A stretch of 6,013 nucleotides of DNA from the NCBI GenBank assembly GCA_015661585.1, contig DQVU01000092.1, forward strand, positions 1-6,013, written 5' to 3'. This document shows, piece after piece, positions 1 through 5,169 of the stretch (position 1 is the stretch's first letter; every line of letters starts with the position of its first letter). The translations under genes and the position numbers were made by a program. Source of the stretch: Methanothermococcus okinawensis (GTDB taxonomy: Archaea; AGJL01; Methanococci; Methanococcales; Methanococcaceae). Under the pieces are notes generated by a model. The model saw only the letters and a program-made list of their open reading frames with translations. It did no database searches and was not told the DNA's origin.

Positions 1-453
1 AATACCAACAACAGGAGGAACATAATAGACAGTGATGAGCCCTGTATAATACTTACAACCTCAGGTATGCTAACTGGAGGTCCAAGTGTAGAGTACTTCA
101 AGGCCCTAGCAGGAGATGAGAGGAACTCCCTTATCTTTGTAGGTTATCAGGCTGAGGGCACCCTTGGAAGGAAGGTGCAGAAGGGCTGGCGTGAGATACC
201 CATAACTGGTAAAAATGGGAAATCTAAGGTGATAAAGGTAAATCTAGAGGTACATACCTTAGAGGGATTCTCTGGACATAGCGATAGGAGACAGTTGTTA
301 AGGTATCTGAGAAAACTTAAACCTATGCCTGAAAAGATACTCATGGTTCACGGTGAGGCCTCAAAGTGTGTCGATTTTGCAAGTACCGCCTATAAACTCT
401 TTAAGAAAGAAACAAGGGCTCCTATGAATTTAGATGCTGTTAGAGTGAGATAG
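1..453 (+). CDS. fttA: aCPSF1/FttA beta-CASP ribonuclease, C-terminal part (5' truncated by window)
   Basis: The reading frame is open from base 1, so the gene starts upstream; 150 codons are visible. The piece is the end of the beta-CASP/metallo-beta-lactamase module of archaeal KH-CPSF (aCPSF1, also called FttA), an endo/exoribonuclease that cuts nascent RNA at U-rich sites and terminates transcription. Visible landmarks are TTSGMLTGGP (visible residues 19-28), FVGYQAEGTLGR, the motif B histidine in GFSGHSD (His93, bases 277-279), the motif C histidine in MVHGE (His117, bases 349-351), and the conserved tail APMNLDAVR. The GWREIPI stretch and this tail fit aCPSF1 better than the shorter aCPSF2, as recalled from the families. 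The N-terminal KH domains, the HxHxDH metal site and motif A lie outside the window. The ATG at base 67 is internal, because coding similarity continues upstream of it. No gene follows closely, so it ends its transcription unit. Confidence 0.88.
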   Translation, partial: NTNNRRNIIDSDEPCIILTTSGMLTGGPSVEYFKALAGDERNSLIFVGYQAEGTLGRKVQKGWREIPITGKNGKSKVIKVNLEVHTLEGFSGHSDRRQLLRYLRKLKPMPEKILMVHGEASKCVDFASTAYKLFKKETRAPMNLDAVRVR

Positions 454-550
454 ATTCTGTAAAATGTCTGTAAAATAGTAATAATAAGATAACCCCTACT
501 TTTCGTCATCTATTAAGATAGAAATTAAAACATTAACAGCCATGTTTTCC

Positions 551-776
551 TTTTATAAGGTGTTGATCTCGATTTGGGATTCTGGAAAATGCCTATCTCC
601 TCCCTACCTTAACCTCAACCACAATCAATATAAATAAGAGAGGTTTTCACCTTTTTTAGACGATTTGATATTGTAAAAATAATAAAAAATCCCAATAAAA
701 GAGACAATCAATAAAAATAAAACCATTAGCTATACCTTTATCTCAGGATCTTTCCTGAATACTGAGATAGGATGAG
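551..776 (-). repeat. Diverged intergenic element, copy 1
   Basis: Three blocks here recur in the spacer after the channel gene. Block 1 is an 8-bp stem (739-746 with 762-769) followed by GGATGAG; the 13-mer GAGATAGGATGAG at 764-776 is identical to 3592-3604. Block 2 (595-618) matches 3670-3693 at 19 of 24 positions. Block 3 (AAGGTG onward, 557-571) matches 3651-3665 at 11 of 15. Blocks 2 and 3 are collinear in both copies; block 1 lies on the other side, as expected if copy 1 joins the end of one unit to the start of another. On the minus strand block 1 encodes LILS and a stop a few codons later in both places. Strand is given as minus because that strand looks coding-like. The family is not recognised and the alignment was done by eye. 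Confidence 0.4.
625..726 (-). CDS. Possible 33-residue single-membrane-span peptide, or fragment of a broken gene
   Basis: On the minus strand an ATG (726-724) opens a 33-codon frame ending in TGA (627-625). It begins MVLFLLIVSFIGIFYYFYNI, a strongly hydrophobic segment long enough to cross a membrane, followed by a basic and polar stretch KSSKKGENLS. An AAAGGT Shine-Dalgarno-like site (minus strand of 734-739) sits 7 bases before the ATG, and another minus-strand frame (851-741, ending TAA at 740-738) stops right before it, like a translationally coupled pair. Past the stop, other frames continue with coding-like text (VVEVKVGRR, from about 624 down to 596) that matches the second intergenic element, so this may instead be the start of a longer gene broken by stops and frameshifts. 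The function is unknown. Confidence 0.22.
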   Translation of the reverse strand: MVLFLLIVSFIGIFYYFYNIKSSKKGENLSYLY

Positions 777-839
777 GTCTGTCAAGGGTATAAGGGCCAT
801 CTCCCAGTTGTAGTTAGGAGATATTAGGGAGAACCCCTT
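731..839 (+). ncRNA. Candidate structured RNA (unrecognised)
   Basis: The plus strand can fold into nested stems: an outer stem TATACCTTT (731-739) with AAGGGTATA (784-792), 9 pairs including one G-U; inside it ATCTCAG (740-746) with CTGAGAT (762-768), capped by a 15-base loop; and a 15-base bulge AGGATGAGGTCTGTC. A second hairpin follows, ATCTCC (799-804) with GGAGAT (817-822), enclosed by AAGGG (792-796) with CCCTT (835-839). The island is GC-richer than its surroundings, and a T-rich run at 893-920 could end a transcript. Against this, no convincing promoter is visible just upstream, the boxes of C/D or H/ACA RNAs are not clear, and the same DNA also reads as minus-strand coding remnant. 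Confidence 0.22.
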
Positions 840-892
840 TTCCTCCAATGTTCAGAAGTAGAGGAAAGATGTATTTATATTCGGGGTAAGAG

Positions 893-920
893 TCTTTTTA
901 TTTTTAATTATTTTTATCTT
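893..920 (+). terminator. T-rich run, possible archaeal terminator
   Basis: Three runs of five T are separated by short AT spacers. Archaeal RNA polymerase stops at U-rich tracts, helped by aCPSF1/FttA. This would suit a transcript coming from 731-850 or read-through from the first gene. Background AT richness makes such runs common, so the call is weak. Confidence 0.22.
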
Positions 921-946
921 ATAATAATTATTATAATAATTATTAT
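921..946. promoter_or_regulatory. 26-bp perfect AT palindrome upstream of the kinase promoter
   Basis: The segment equals its own reverse complement over all 26 bases. It is built from ATAATAATTATT repeated twice plus AT. It ends about 25 bases before the likely TATA box of phosphoglycerate kinase (971-980), a place where an upstream activator or nucleoid protein could bind. A pure-AT palindrome can also arise by simple repeat slippage. Confidence 0.35.
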
Positions 947-970
947 TTTTAATAAATTTTTTAATAGTAT

Positions 971-980
971 TTTTATATAT
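971..980 (+). promoter_or_regulatory. Likely TATA box of phosphoglycerate kinase
   Basis: TTTTATATAT fits the archaeal TATA consensus. A start of transcription about 25 bases downstream falls near 999-1005 and gives a leader of roughly 20-27 bases that contains the GGAGGT ribosome site at 1015-1020. A second TATA-like string near 995-1000 is too close to the start codon to leave a leader with that ribosome site. Confidence 0.45.
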
Positions 981-1025
981 AGTATCATTGACAATTATAA
1001 ATCTAAAAAATGTTGGAGGTAGAGT

Positions 1026-2273
1026 ATGTTTCTAACGATGGATGATTTCGATTTCAAGGGTAAAAGAGTAGCCTTGAGGGTAGATATAAACAGTCCTATG
1101 GATGTTAACAGTTATACCATCTTAGACGATACAAGAATTAGGGCCTGTAAGGATACCATAGAGGAGCTATCTAAGGAAGGGGCAAAAGTAGTTATATTGG
1201 CCCATCAGAGTAGGCCGGGGAAAAAAGATTTTACACCTCTCTATCCACATGCAAAGAAGTTATCTGAGGTTTTAGGTAGGGATGTCGAGTATGTAGATGA
1301 TCTCTTTGGATCCCATGCTTTAAACACTATAAAAAGGATGGAAAATGGAGATATTGTACTACTGGAGAATGTAAGGTTCTACTCCGAAGAGGTACTGAAG
1401 GATTGGAATACCTGGGATGACTCTTTTCCAAAGAAACAGGGTAAAACTATAATGATAAAAAAGTTGTATCCTTACTTCGACTACTTTATAAACGATGCAT
1501 TTGCAGCGGCACATAGGGCTCAACCATCCTTAGTAGGTTTAGCTTACTACATGCCTGCAATTGCTGGAAGGATTATGGAGAGGGAGATAAAGGTACTTAG
1601 TAAAACCTTGGAGGATCCTGATAAACCTTCAATTTTTATACTTGGAGGGGCTAAAGCTGACGACAGTATAGAAGTTATAAAGAACGTGTTAAAAAATAAC
1701 TCTGCAGACAAGGTACTCACAACTGGGATTGTGGCGAATATCTTCCTTATAGCTAAAGGCTACGATCTAGGGCCTAACAGGGATACCATCGCCGATATGG
1801 GGTATTCAGATCTAATAGATGTTGCAAGGGATCTCCTAGATACCTATGGAGACAGGATAGAGGTGCCAGTAGATGTTGCATTAAATGTAGATGGGGAGAG
1901 GAAAGAGGTGAAGTTAAATATAAGGGAGAGAATTAACTATCCTATATACGATATAGGTAGCGAAACTGTAGAATATTACGATGGAATAATAAAAGAGGCT
2001 AGGACTATAGTTGCAAATGGACCTGCAGGTGTTTTTGAAAATAAAAACTTTTTAAAGGGTACTGCAGAGATACTAAAAAGTATGGTTAAATCCAAGGCAT
2101 TTACGGTGATAGGGGGAGGTCATCTATCGGCGGCTGCCAGTATAGTTGGTGTTGCAGACAGAATAGATCATATCAGTACAGGAGGAGGTGCTTGTATACA
2201 ATTCTTAGCAGGTAAAAAGTTACCTGTAATAGAGGTGTTGAAGAAGTCGTACAGAGAATACGTTGCAAGATAA
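1026..2273 (+). CDS. pgk: Phosphoglycerate kinase (archaeal type)
   Basis: This 415-residue cytosolic enzyme interconverts 3-phosphoglycerate plus ATP with 1,3-bisphosphoglycerate plus ADP, in gluconeogenesis and glycolysis. Length is normal for the archaeal family. N-domain substrate motifs are RVDINSP (18-24), HQSRPG (60-65), ENVRFY (114-119) and NDAFAAAHRAQPS (156-168). C-domain nucleotide motifs are GGAKADDS (207-214), NGPAGVFE (331-338), GGGHLSAA (363-370) and STGGGACI (384-391). The GGGHL form, where bacteria have GGGD, is to my knowledge usual for archaeal members rather than a defect. GGAGGT at 1015-1020 lies 5 bases before the chosen ATG; the internal ATG at 1038 has no comparable site. 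It stands alone between two long spacers and has its own TATA box, so it is probably monocistronic. Confidence 0.97.
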   Translation: MFLTMDDFDFKGKRVALRVDINSPMDVNSYTILDDTRIRACKDTIEELSKEGAKVVILAHQSRPGKKDFTPLYPHAKKLSEVLGRDVEYVDDLFGSHALNTIKRMENGDIVLLENVRFYSEEVLKDWNTWDDSFPKKQGKTIMIKKLYPYFDYFINDAFAAAHRAQPSLVGLAYYMPAIAGRIMEREIKVLSKTLEDPDKPSIFILGGAKADDSIEVIKNVLKNNSADKVLTTGIVANIFLIAKGYDLGPNRDTIADMGYSDLIDVARDLLDTYGDRIEVPVDVALNVDGERKEVKLNIRERINYPIYDIGSETVEYYDGIIKEARTIVANGPAGVFENKNFLKGTAEILKSMVKSKAFTVIGGGHLSAAASIVGVADRIDHISTGGGACIQFLAGKKLPVIEVLKKSYREYVAR

Positions 2274-2343
2274 AGTCTAAGAATTCATAATCTTAAATAT
2301 TAAAATAAGTAGTTATGTTAATCAGAGAAACACTTAAAACCTG

Positions 2344-2400
2344 TCCAGTACACAATGCTCCTTTAATAAGGTTTTATGATTTATCCAGTAAATTGCTTTA
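2344..2400 (+). repeat. Two imperfect TCCAGTA repeats
   Basis: TCCAGTA occurs at 2344-2350 and again at 2384-2390, each followed after 3-5 bases by TTGCT or ATGCT. The spacing is 40 bases. They lie between the kinase gene and the channel gene. No function is evident and chance is possible. Confidence 0.25.
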
Positions 2401-2402
2401 GA

Positions 2403-2428
2403 TTTTTCATTTTCATGAGGAATTTTTT
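2403..2428 (+). terminator. T-rich run after phosphoglycerate kinase
   Basis: Runs of five, four and six T within 26 bases, about 130 bases after the kinase stop codon, form the strongest U-rich tract before the next gene. This is the usual form of archaeal termination signal; there is no hairpin. Confidence 0.3.
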
Positions 2429-2450
2429 AATAACGTACTCTGAAATATTT

Positions 2451-2491
2451 ACAAATACCTACACAAATATGATTATTAATAGTATTTGTGT
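2451..2491. promoter_or_regulatory. Operator-like ACAAATA repeats upstream of the potassium channel
   Basis: ACAAATA occurs at 2451-2457 and 2463-2469, a period of 12 bases, and its complement TATTTGT at 2483-2489. The second copy and the inverted copy form a 9-bp inverted repeat, ACACAAATA (2461-2469) with TATTTGTGT (2483-2491), around a 13-base centre; the first copy extends the match to ACAAATAC with GTATTTGT. The cluster sits 33 bases before the channel ATG and just downstream of a possible TATA-like AAATATTTA (2443-2451), so it would overlap the transcription start. This is a typical place for a repressor. The regulator is unknown. Confidence 0.38.
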
Positions 2492-2523
2492 TATTTTGAC
2501 AGTTTCAGGAAAGGAGGGGAGGA

Positions 2524-3534
2524 ATGAAAGCACTGAACAGAATAAAATTAGGTATTCTAGTGCTATCAGTTATTATTTTTTCAGCTGCTTTGAGCCTAAT
2601 GTACTTAGAGGGTTGGGATTTCTTTACAGCCCTCTACGTTACAGTGATCACCTTATCCACTGTAGGATACGGAGACATAACCCCTACTACTTTCTGGGGT
2701 AAGGTATTTACACTGTTGTACATAGTTTGTGGTGTTGGAGCGATGGCCTATACCTTCGCCTCCATCTCAGGATTCATAATAGAGGGGGAGTTGAAAAGGA
2801 TACTAAGGTTGAAAAAGATGGAGAGTAAATTGAAGAATATCAACAACCACTATATAATATGTGGATTTGGAAAAATTGGAAAGGTAGTAACAAAGAAGTT
2901 TGACAATGCAGGTGTACCCTACGTAGTAATCGATATCGACGAAAAGAATCTAATGGAGGAAGCAGAAAATTACACAAATCTACTGTACGTTATAGGGGAT
3001 GCTACCTTAGATGAGGTCCTAATAAAGGCTGGAGTAAAGAGAGCCAAGGGATTAATTGCAACAGTTAGTTCTGACGCTGAGAATCTATTTATCACCATCT
3101 CTGCAAGGGGATTGAATCCTAATCTATATATTATTGCCAAAGCCGAGGCAGAGACTACAATAGATAAACTTCTAAAGGCTGGTGCAAATAGAGTAGTCTC
3201 CCCCTACAGTATTGGAGGAATGAGAATAGCTGAGATGGCCCTGAGACCTGAGATATTGGATTTCGTATCTACTCTGATGGACGAGACTCACGATATGGAG
3301 ATTGGAAGATTCACTGTCCATCCTGACTCAGAGGTTGTTGGAAAAACTCTCCATGAATCTAAGATAAGGCAGAAAAGTGGCGCCACAATACTGGCAATTA
3401 TAAAAGATGAGGATAATGTAATCATCAACCCAAGCCCAGATGTTGTCTTAGAGGTCTATAATGTTATATATGCTTTTGGTACAAAGGAGCATCTTGAGAA
3501 ACTTAAAAAGATATTAGGATGTCCTGAAGAATAG
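2524..3534 (+). CDS. Two-TM potassium channel with RCK (TrkA-type) gating domain, MthK-like
   Basis: This 336-residue membrane protein conducts K+ and is likely gated by a cytoplasmic ligand-binding ring. TM1 spans about residues 8-27, the pore helix 33-45, the selectivity filter is TVGYGD (46-51), and TM2 covers about 57-86 with hinge-candidate glycines 70 and 72. The RCK/TrkA-N Rossmann domain begins near 108 with IICGFGKIG; the nucleotide loop GFGKIG is at 114-119 and the acidic end of strand 2 at IDIDE (136-140). IGDATLDEVLIKAG (157-170) and VVSPYSIGG (224-232) are further family motifs. A TrkA-C domain fills about 258-330. Layout and length match MthK; the intact GxGxxG suggests nucleotide binding rather than only Ca2+, but that is inference. 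GGAGG at 2513-2517 precedes the ATG. An operator-like repeat lies upstream. It is flanked by long spacers and appears monocistronic. Confidence 0.94.
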   Translation: MKALNRIKLGILVLSVIIFSAALSLMYLEGWDFFTALYVTVITLSTVGYGDITPTTFWGKVFTLLYIVCGVGAMAYTFASISGFIIEGELKRILRLKKMESKLKNINNHYIICGFGKIGKVVTKKFDNAGVPYVVIDIDEKNLMEEAENYTNLLYVIGDATLDEVLIKAGVKRAKGLIATVSSDAENLFITISARGLNPNLYIIAKAEAETTIDKLLKAGANRVVSPYSIGGMRIAEMALRPEILDFVSTLMDETHDMEIGRFTVHPDSEVVGKTLHESKIRQKSGATILAIIKDEDNVIINPSPDVVLEVYNVIYAFGTKEHLEKLKKILGCPEE

Positions 3535-3575
3535 GATGAATTAATAATTATAGTAAAATTTATCTTTTTCTAGAA

Positions 3576-3693
3576 TATCTCTGAGCACTTAGAGATAGGA
3601 TGAGTTTCATCGTTGACAGCAGACTAAGAATAATCTTTTCTTTTTCTTTTAAGGTGGTTAAATCGTGTTTTCTCCTCTCTAATATAACCTCAA
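3576..3693 (-). repeat. Diverged intergenic element, copy 2
   Basis: This is the partner of the element at 551-776. It carries the stem TATCTCT (3576-3582) with AGAGATA (3591-3597), the identical 13-mer GAGATAGGATGAG (3592-3604), then the AAGGTG block (3651-3665) and the CTCCTC...TAACCTCAA block (3670-3693). Stem position 7 is T-A here and A-T in copy 1, a compensating change that keeps the pairing. A short extra hairpin GATGA/TCATC (3599-3611) is present only here. Confidence 0.4.
3634..3650 (+). terminator. 17-base pyrimidine tract after the potassium channel
   Basis: An unbroken run of T and C, mostly T, begins 100 bases after the channel stop codon. It is the best U-rich termination candidate for that gene. 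On the other strand the same bases encode the KEKEK part of the possible broken gene, so the composition may have another cause. Confidence 0.3.
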
Positions 3694-4060
3694 TCTTGAT
3701 TTTTGGAGGAAAATAACCCTCTGCATATTTTCTGATATAACTATGAAGATCTCTATATTATGAAAAGAATTTCCTATCTTATCTAAGTGTTCATTAAAGA
3801 ACTTTATTATAAGAATAATTAAAATTAAAATAAAAAAAAATCCTAAAACTATCCTAAATAAGGAATATAAAAAAATAAAAAGTAAAAGAGTGAAAAAATT
3901 TTCTCTATTCTCCTTAAACTCTTATTCTCTGGGTTACATTTAGTACTGGAAAAGCGGGACAGGATTTTCCTTAATCCTTCTTCTTAGAAGTTTTTACCTT
4001 TTTATTAATTTTTGTTATTTTTACTATAATTAATTTTTATTATATTCTTTTAATTACTAC

Positions 4061-4130
4061 TTTAATAGGAACTAAGGTTTAATAGTCATCTTTTAGTTAT
4101 ATTTTAATGGGAATTAAAGTTATAATAACT
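4061..4130. repeat. Paired direct repeats and hairpin upstream of transketolase
   Basis: A 19-base sequence at 4061-4079 recurs at 4103-4121 with 16 of 19 identical, and all three differences are transitions. The spacing is 42 bases, four turns of B-DNA. The second copy contains TTTAAT (4103-4108), a GGGA loop and ATTAAA (4113-4118), and outer arms AGTTAT (4095-4100) and ATAACT (4125-4130) extend the hairpin with a small bulge. It lies about 75-145 bases upstream of the TATA box, where it could bind a regulator. Confidence 0.35.
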
Positions 4131-4205
4131 ATATTAATCATAGAAACATTTTTAAATGAATACATAAAGTTTAAACACATCTATCAATATCTTAGAAAAA
4201 TAAAA

Positions 4206-4213
4206 TATATAAA
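4206..4213 (+). promoter_or_regulatory. Likely TATA box of the transketolase cluster
   Basis: TATATAAA, preceded by an A-rich stretch that could serve as BRE, matches the archaeal consensus. Transcription would start near 4235, giving a leader of about 30 bases before the ATG at 4264 and containing the ribosome site. Confidence 0.5.
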
Positions 4214-4251
4214 CAATATAACAAACCTTTTTAGAAGTAAAGTTGTCAAAA

Positions 4252-4256
4252 GGTGA
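4252..4256 (+). promoter_or_regulatory. Ribosome binding site deciding the transketolase start
   Basis: AAAGGTGA (core GGTGA) matches the anti-Shine-Dalgarno end of archaeal 16S rRNA and lies 7 bases before ATG 4264. It lies inside any protein begun at the upstream in-frame TTG (4243), which has no site of its own. The ATG is therefore preferred. Confidence 0.7.
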
Positions 4257-4263
4257 AAACCTC

Positions 4264-5100
4264 ATGAGTGGTACCTCTTATATTAAAAACACGGATTTAG
4301 AGGAGTTGAAAACAATAGCCAAAAAGATAAGGTACAATGTTGTAAAGATGATAGGATTAGCCAAATCTGGCCATCCTGGTGGCTCCCTGTCTGCAACTGA
4401 TATTATAGTGGCACTGTACTACAAGATAATGAACCACGATCCAAAGAATCCGAAGAAGAGGGACAGGGATATCTTCGTATTAAGTAAGGGACATGCCTGT
4501 CCTGCACTCTACGCAGTTCTCGCAGAGTTGGGATACTTCGACAAGGAGGAACTGTGGAGGTTGAGGAAGGTTGGAGCCCTCCTCCAGGGACACCCTTCTA
4601 TAAGTATCCCAGGGGTTGAGGCCAGTACTGGATCCTTGGGACAGGGTTTCTCAGTGGCTGTAGGGATAGCTTTAGGATGTAAATTGGATGGATTGAGTAA
4701 TACCATCTATGTCCTCCTGGGAGATGGAGAGTGTCAGGAGGGGCAGGTTTGGGAGGCTGCAATGGCAGCCTACCACTACAAACTTGATAACTTAATAGGA
4801 TTTGTAGATAGAAATAGACTCCAGATAGACGGTTGTACTGAAGATGTGATGTGCTTAGGTGATTTGAAGGAGAAGTTTAGAGCCTTTGGATGGGATGTAT
4901 TTGAGATAGATGGGCATAACTTTAAGGAGATAATCGACACTGTCAACACTGCAAAGTCCTTAAAGAATGGCAGACCCAAGATGATCATAGCTAATACTAT
5001 TAAAGGCAAGGGAGTATCCTTTATGGAGGGTAACGTAGGATTCCATGGTAAGGCTCCAAATGAGGAGCAGTTAGAGAGGGCACTTAAAGAACTTTCTTAA
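4264..5100 (+). CDS. tkt: Transketolase, N-terminal (thiamine diphosphate-binding) subunit
   Basis: This is one half of a split transketolase, 278 residues. With the C-terminal subunit encoded from 5844, it moves two-carbon ketol units between sugar phosphates in the cytosol, using thiamine diphosphate and a divalent metal. It carries GHPGGSLS (36-43), SKGHA (74-78), GSLGQG (123-128) and the cofactor motif GDG (153-155), followed by ECQEGQVWEA, DRNRLQIDG and the metal-ligand asparagine at 184. These are the PP-domain signatures of the archaeal and bacterial split form. A TTG 21 bases upstream is in frame but the ribosome site favours this ATG. It heads a cluster with the epimerase and the other transketolase half, behind a TATA box at 4206. 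No disrupted residue is seen. Confidence 0.95.
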   Translation: MSGTSYIKNTDLEELKTIAKKIRYNVVKMIGLAKSGHPGGSLSATDIIVALYYKIMNHDPKNPKKRDRDIFVLSKGHACPALYAVLAELGYFDKEELWRLRKVGALLQGHPSISIPGVEASTGSLGQGFSVAVGIALGCKLDGLSNTIYVLLGDGECQEGQVWEAAMAAYHYKLDNLIGFVDRNRLQIDGCTEDVMCLGDLKEKFRAFGWDVFEIDGHNFKEIIDTVNTAKSLKNGRPKMIIANTIKGKGVSFMEGNVGFHGKAPNEEQLERALKELS

Positions 5101-5169
5101 TCACTCTTTTTAAATAATATTATTTTTAATAATTATAATTTTTACAGTATAATAACAAAAGGAGAAAGT
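5101..5169 (+). other. AT-rich gap within the pentose phosphate cluster
   Basis: The 69-base gap is nearly pure AT. It contains a 14-base perfect palindrome, AAATAATATTATTT (5112-5125), followed by T runs. This could be a partial terminator, an internal TATA-type promoter for the epimerase, or just spacer. GGAG at 5161-5164 serves the next gene. Confidence 0.35.

Larger units (their letters stand above)
454..1025. other. Long spacer with structured and decayed sequence
   Basis: This 572-base gap has no convincing long gene. Reading from the left it holds two TCTGTAAAAT direct repeats (456-465 and 467-476), T-rich runs at about 543-556, a block repeated in the second long spacer (551-618), a small minus-strand reading frame (625-726), a GC-richer island with nested stems (731-839), a T-rich run (893-920), a 26-base perfect AT palindrome (921-946) and the promoter of the downstream kinase gene. 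GC content rises clearly in 740-850 compared with the AT-rich flanks, which is the sort of contrast that marks either a structural RNA or former coding DNA in such genomes. Confidence 0.8.
3560..3921 (-). pseudogene. Broken minus-strand gene for a small membrane protein (unrecognised)
   Basis: Two overlapping minus-strand frames look coding and could be joined by one frameshift. The upstream frame is open for 80 codons (3921 down to 3682). It begins with a charged stretch KENRENF, then two hydrophobic runs ending FILILIILIIK, then NEHLDKIGNSFHNIEIF and ISENMQ. The downstream frame is open for 65 codons (3757 down to 3563) and reads GYFPPKIKIEV, ERRKHDLTTLKEKEK and LILS before TAA (3562-3560). 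Neither has a good start codon, and coding-like text in a third frame (KCNPENKSLRR) lies just upstream, as if a second frameshift had occurred. The end of the downstream frame resembles the minus-strand text of copy 1. Stop-free runs of this length are uncommon but not impossible in such AT-rich DNA. The family is unknown. Confidence 0.33.
3535..4263. other. Long spacer with decayed sequence and transketolase control region
   Basis: This gap of about 730 bases has no intact gene. From left to right it holds the second copy of the intergenic element, embedded in a broken minus-strand reading frame (3560-3921), a 17-base pyrimidine tract (3634-3650), very T-rich sequence (about 3991-4050), a pair of direct repeats with a hairpin (4061-4130), and the TATA box and ribosome site of the transketolase cluster. 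The length and mixed content suggest that a gene once lived here. Confidence 0.75.

Noticed and set aside
363..370. Glycine-rich GGGHL instead of GGGD in phosphoglycerate kinase (protein residues 363-370)
   Set aside because: It looked like a lost nucleotide-site residue, but this form is, as far as I recall, normal in archaeal phosphoglycerate kinases. The coordinates given here are residue numbers.
67..453. Treating the ATG at 67 as the start of a short gene
   Set aside because: The frame is open to base 1 and the upstream codons encode the conserved PCIILTTSG part of the same domain.
762..776. C/D-box guide RNA suggested by CTGA followed by GGATGAG
   Set aside because: The C box is imperfect, the CTGA to GGATGAG distance differs between the two copies (4 versus 13 bases), and no closing box pair is visible.
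2285..2440. Coding-like minus-strand text between the kinase and channel genes
   Set aside because: The open stretches are short (about 30 codons or fewer), have no ribosome site and show no match to the other spacers.
2376..2702. 108-codon plus-strand frame overlapping the channel gene
   Set aside because: More than half lies in another frame of the well-supported channel gene, there is no ribosome site before its ATG, and its sequence matches no known pattern.
4243..4263. TTG start for the transketolase N-subunit, adding seven residues
   Set aside because: The ribosome site lies after this TTG and at the right distance from the ATG at 4264, and the expected transcription start leaves almost no leader before the TTG.
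4509..5009. Minus-strand frames opposite the transketolase gene, and one opposite the epimerase (5205-5543)
   Set aside because: They are mirror frames of strongly supported plus-strand genes and have no recognisable features.
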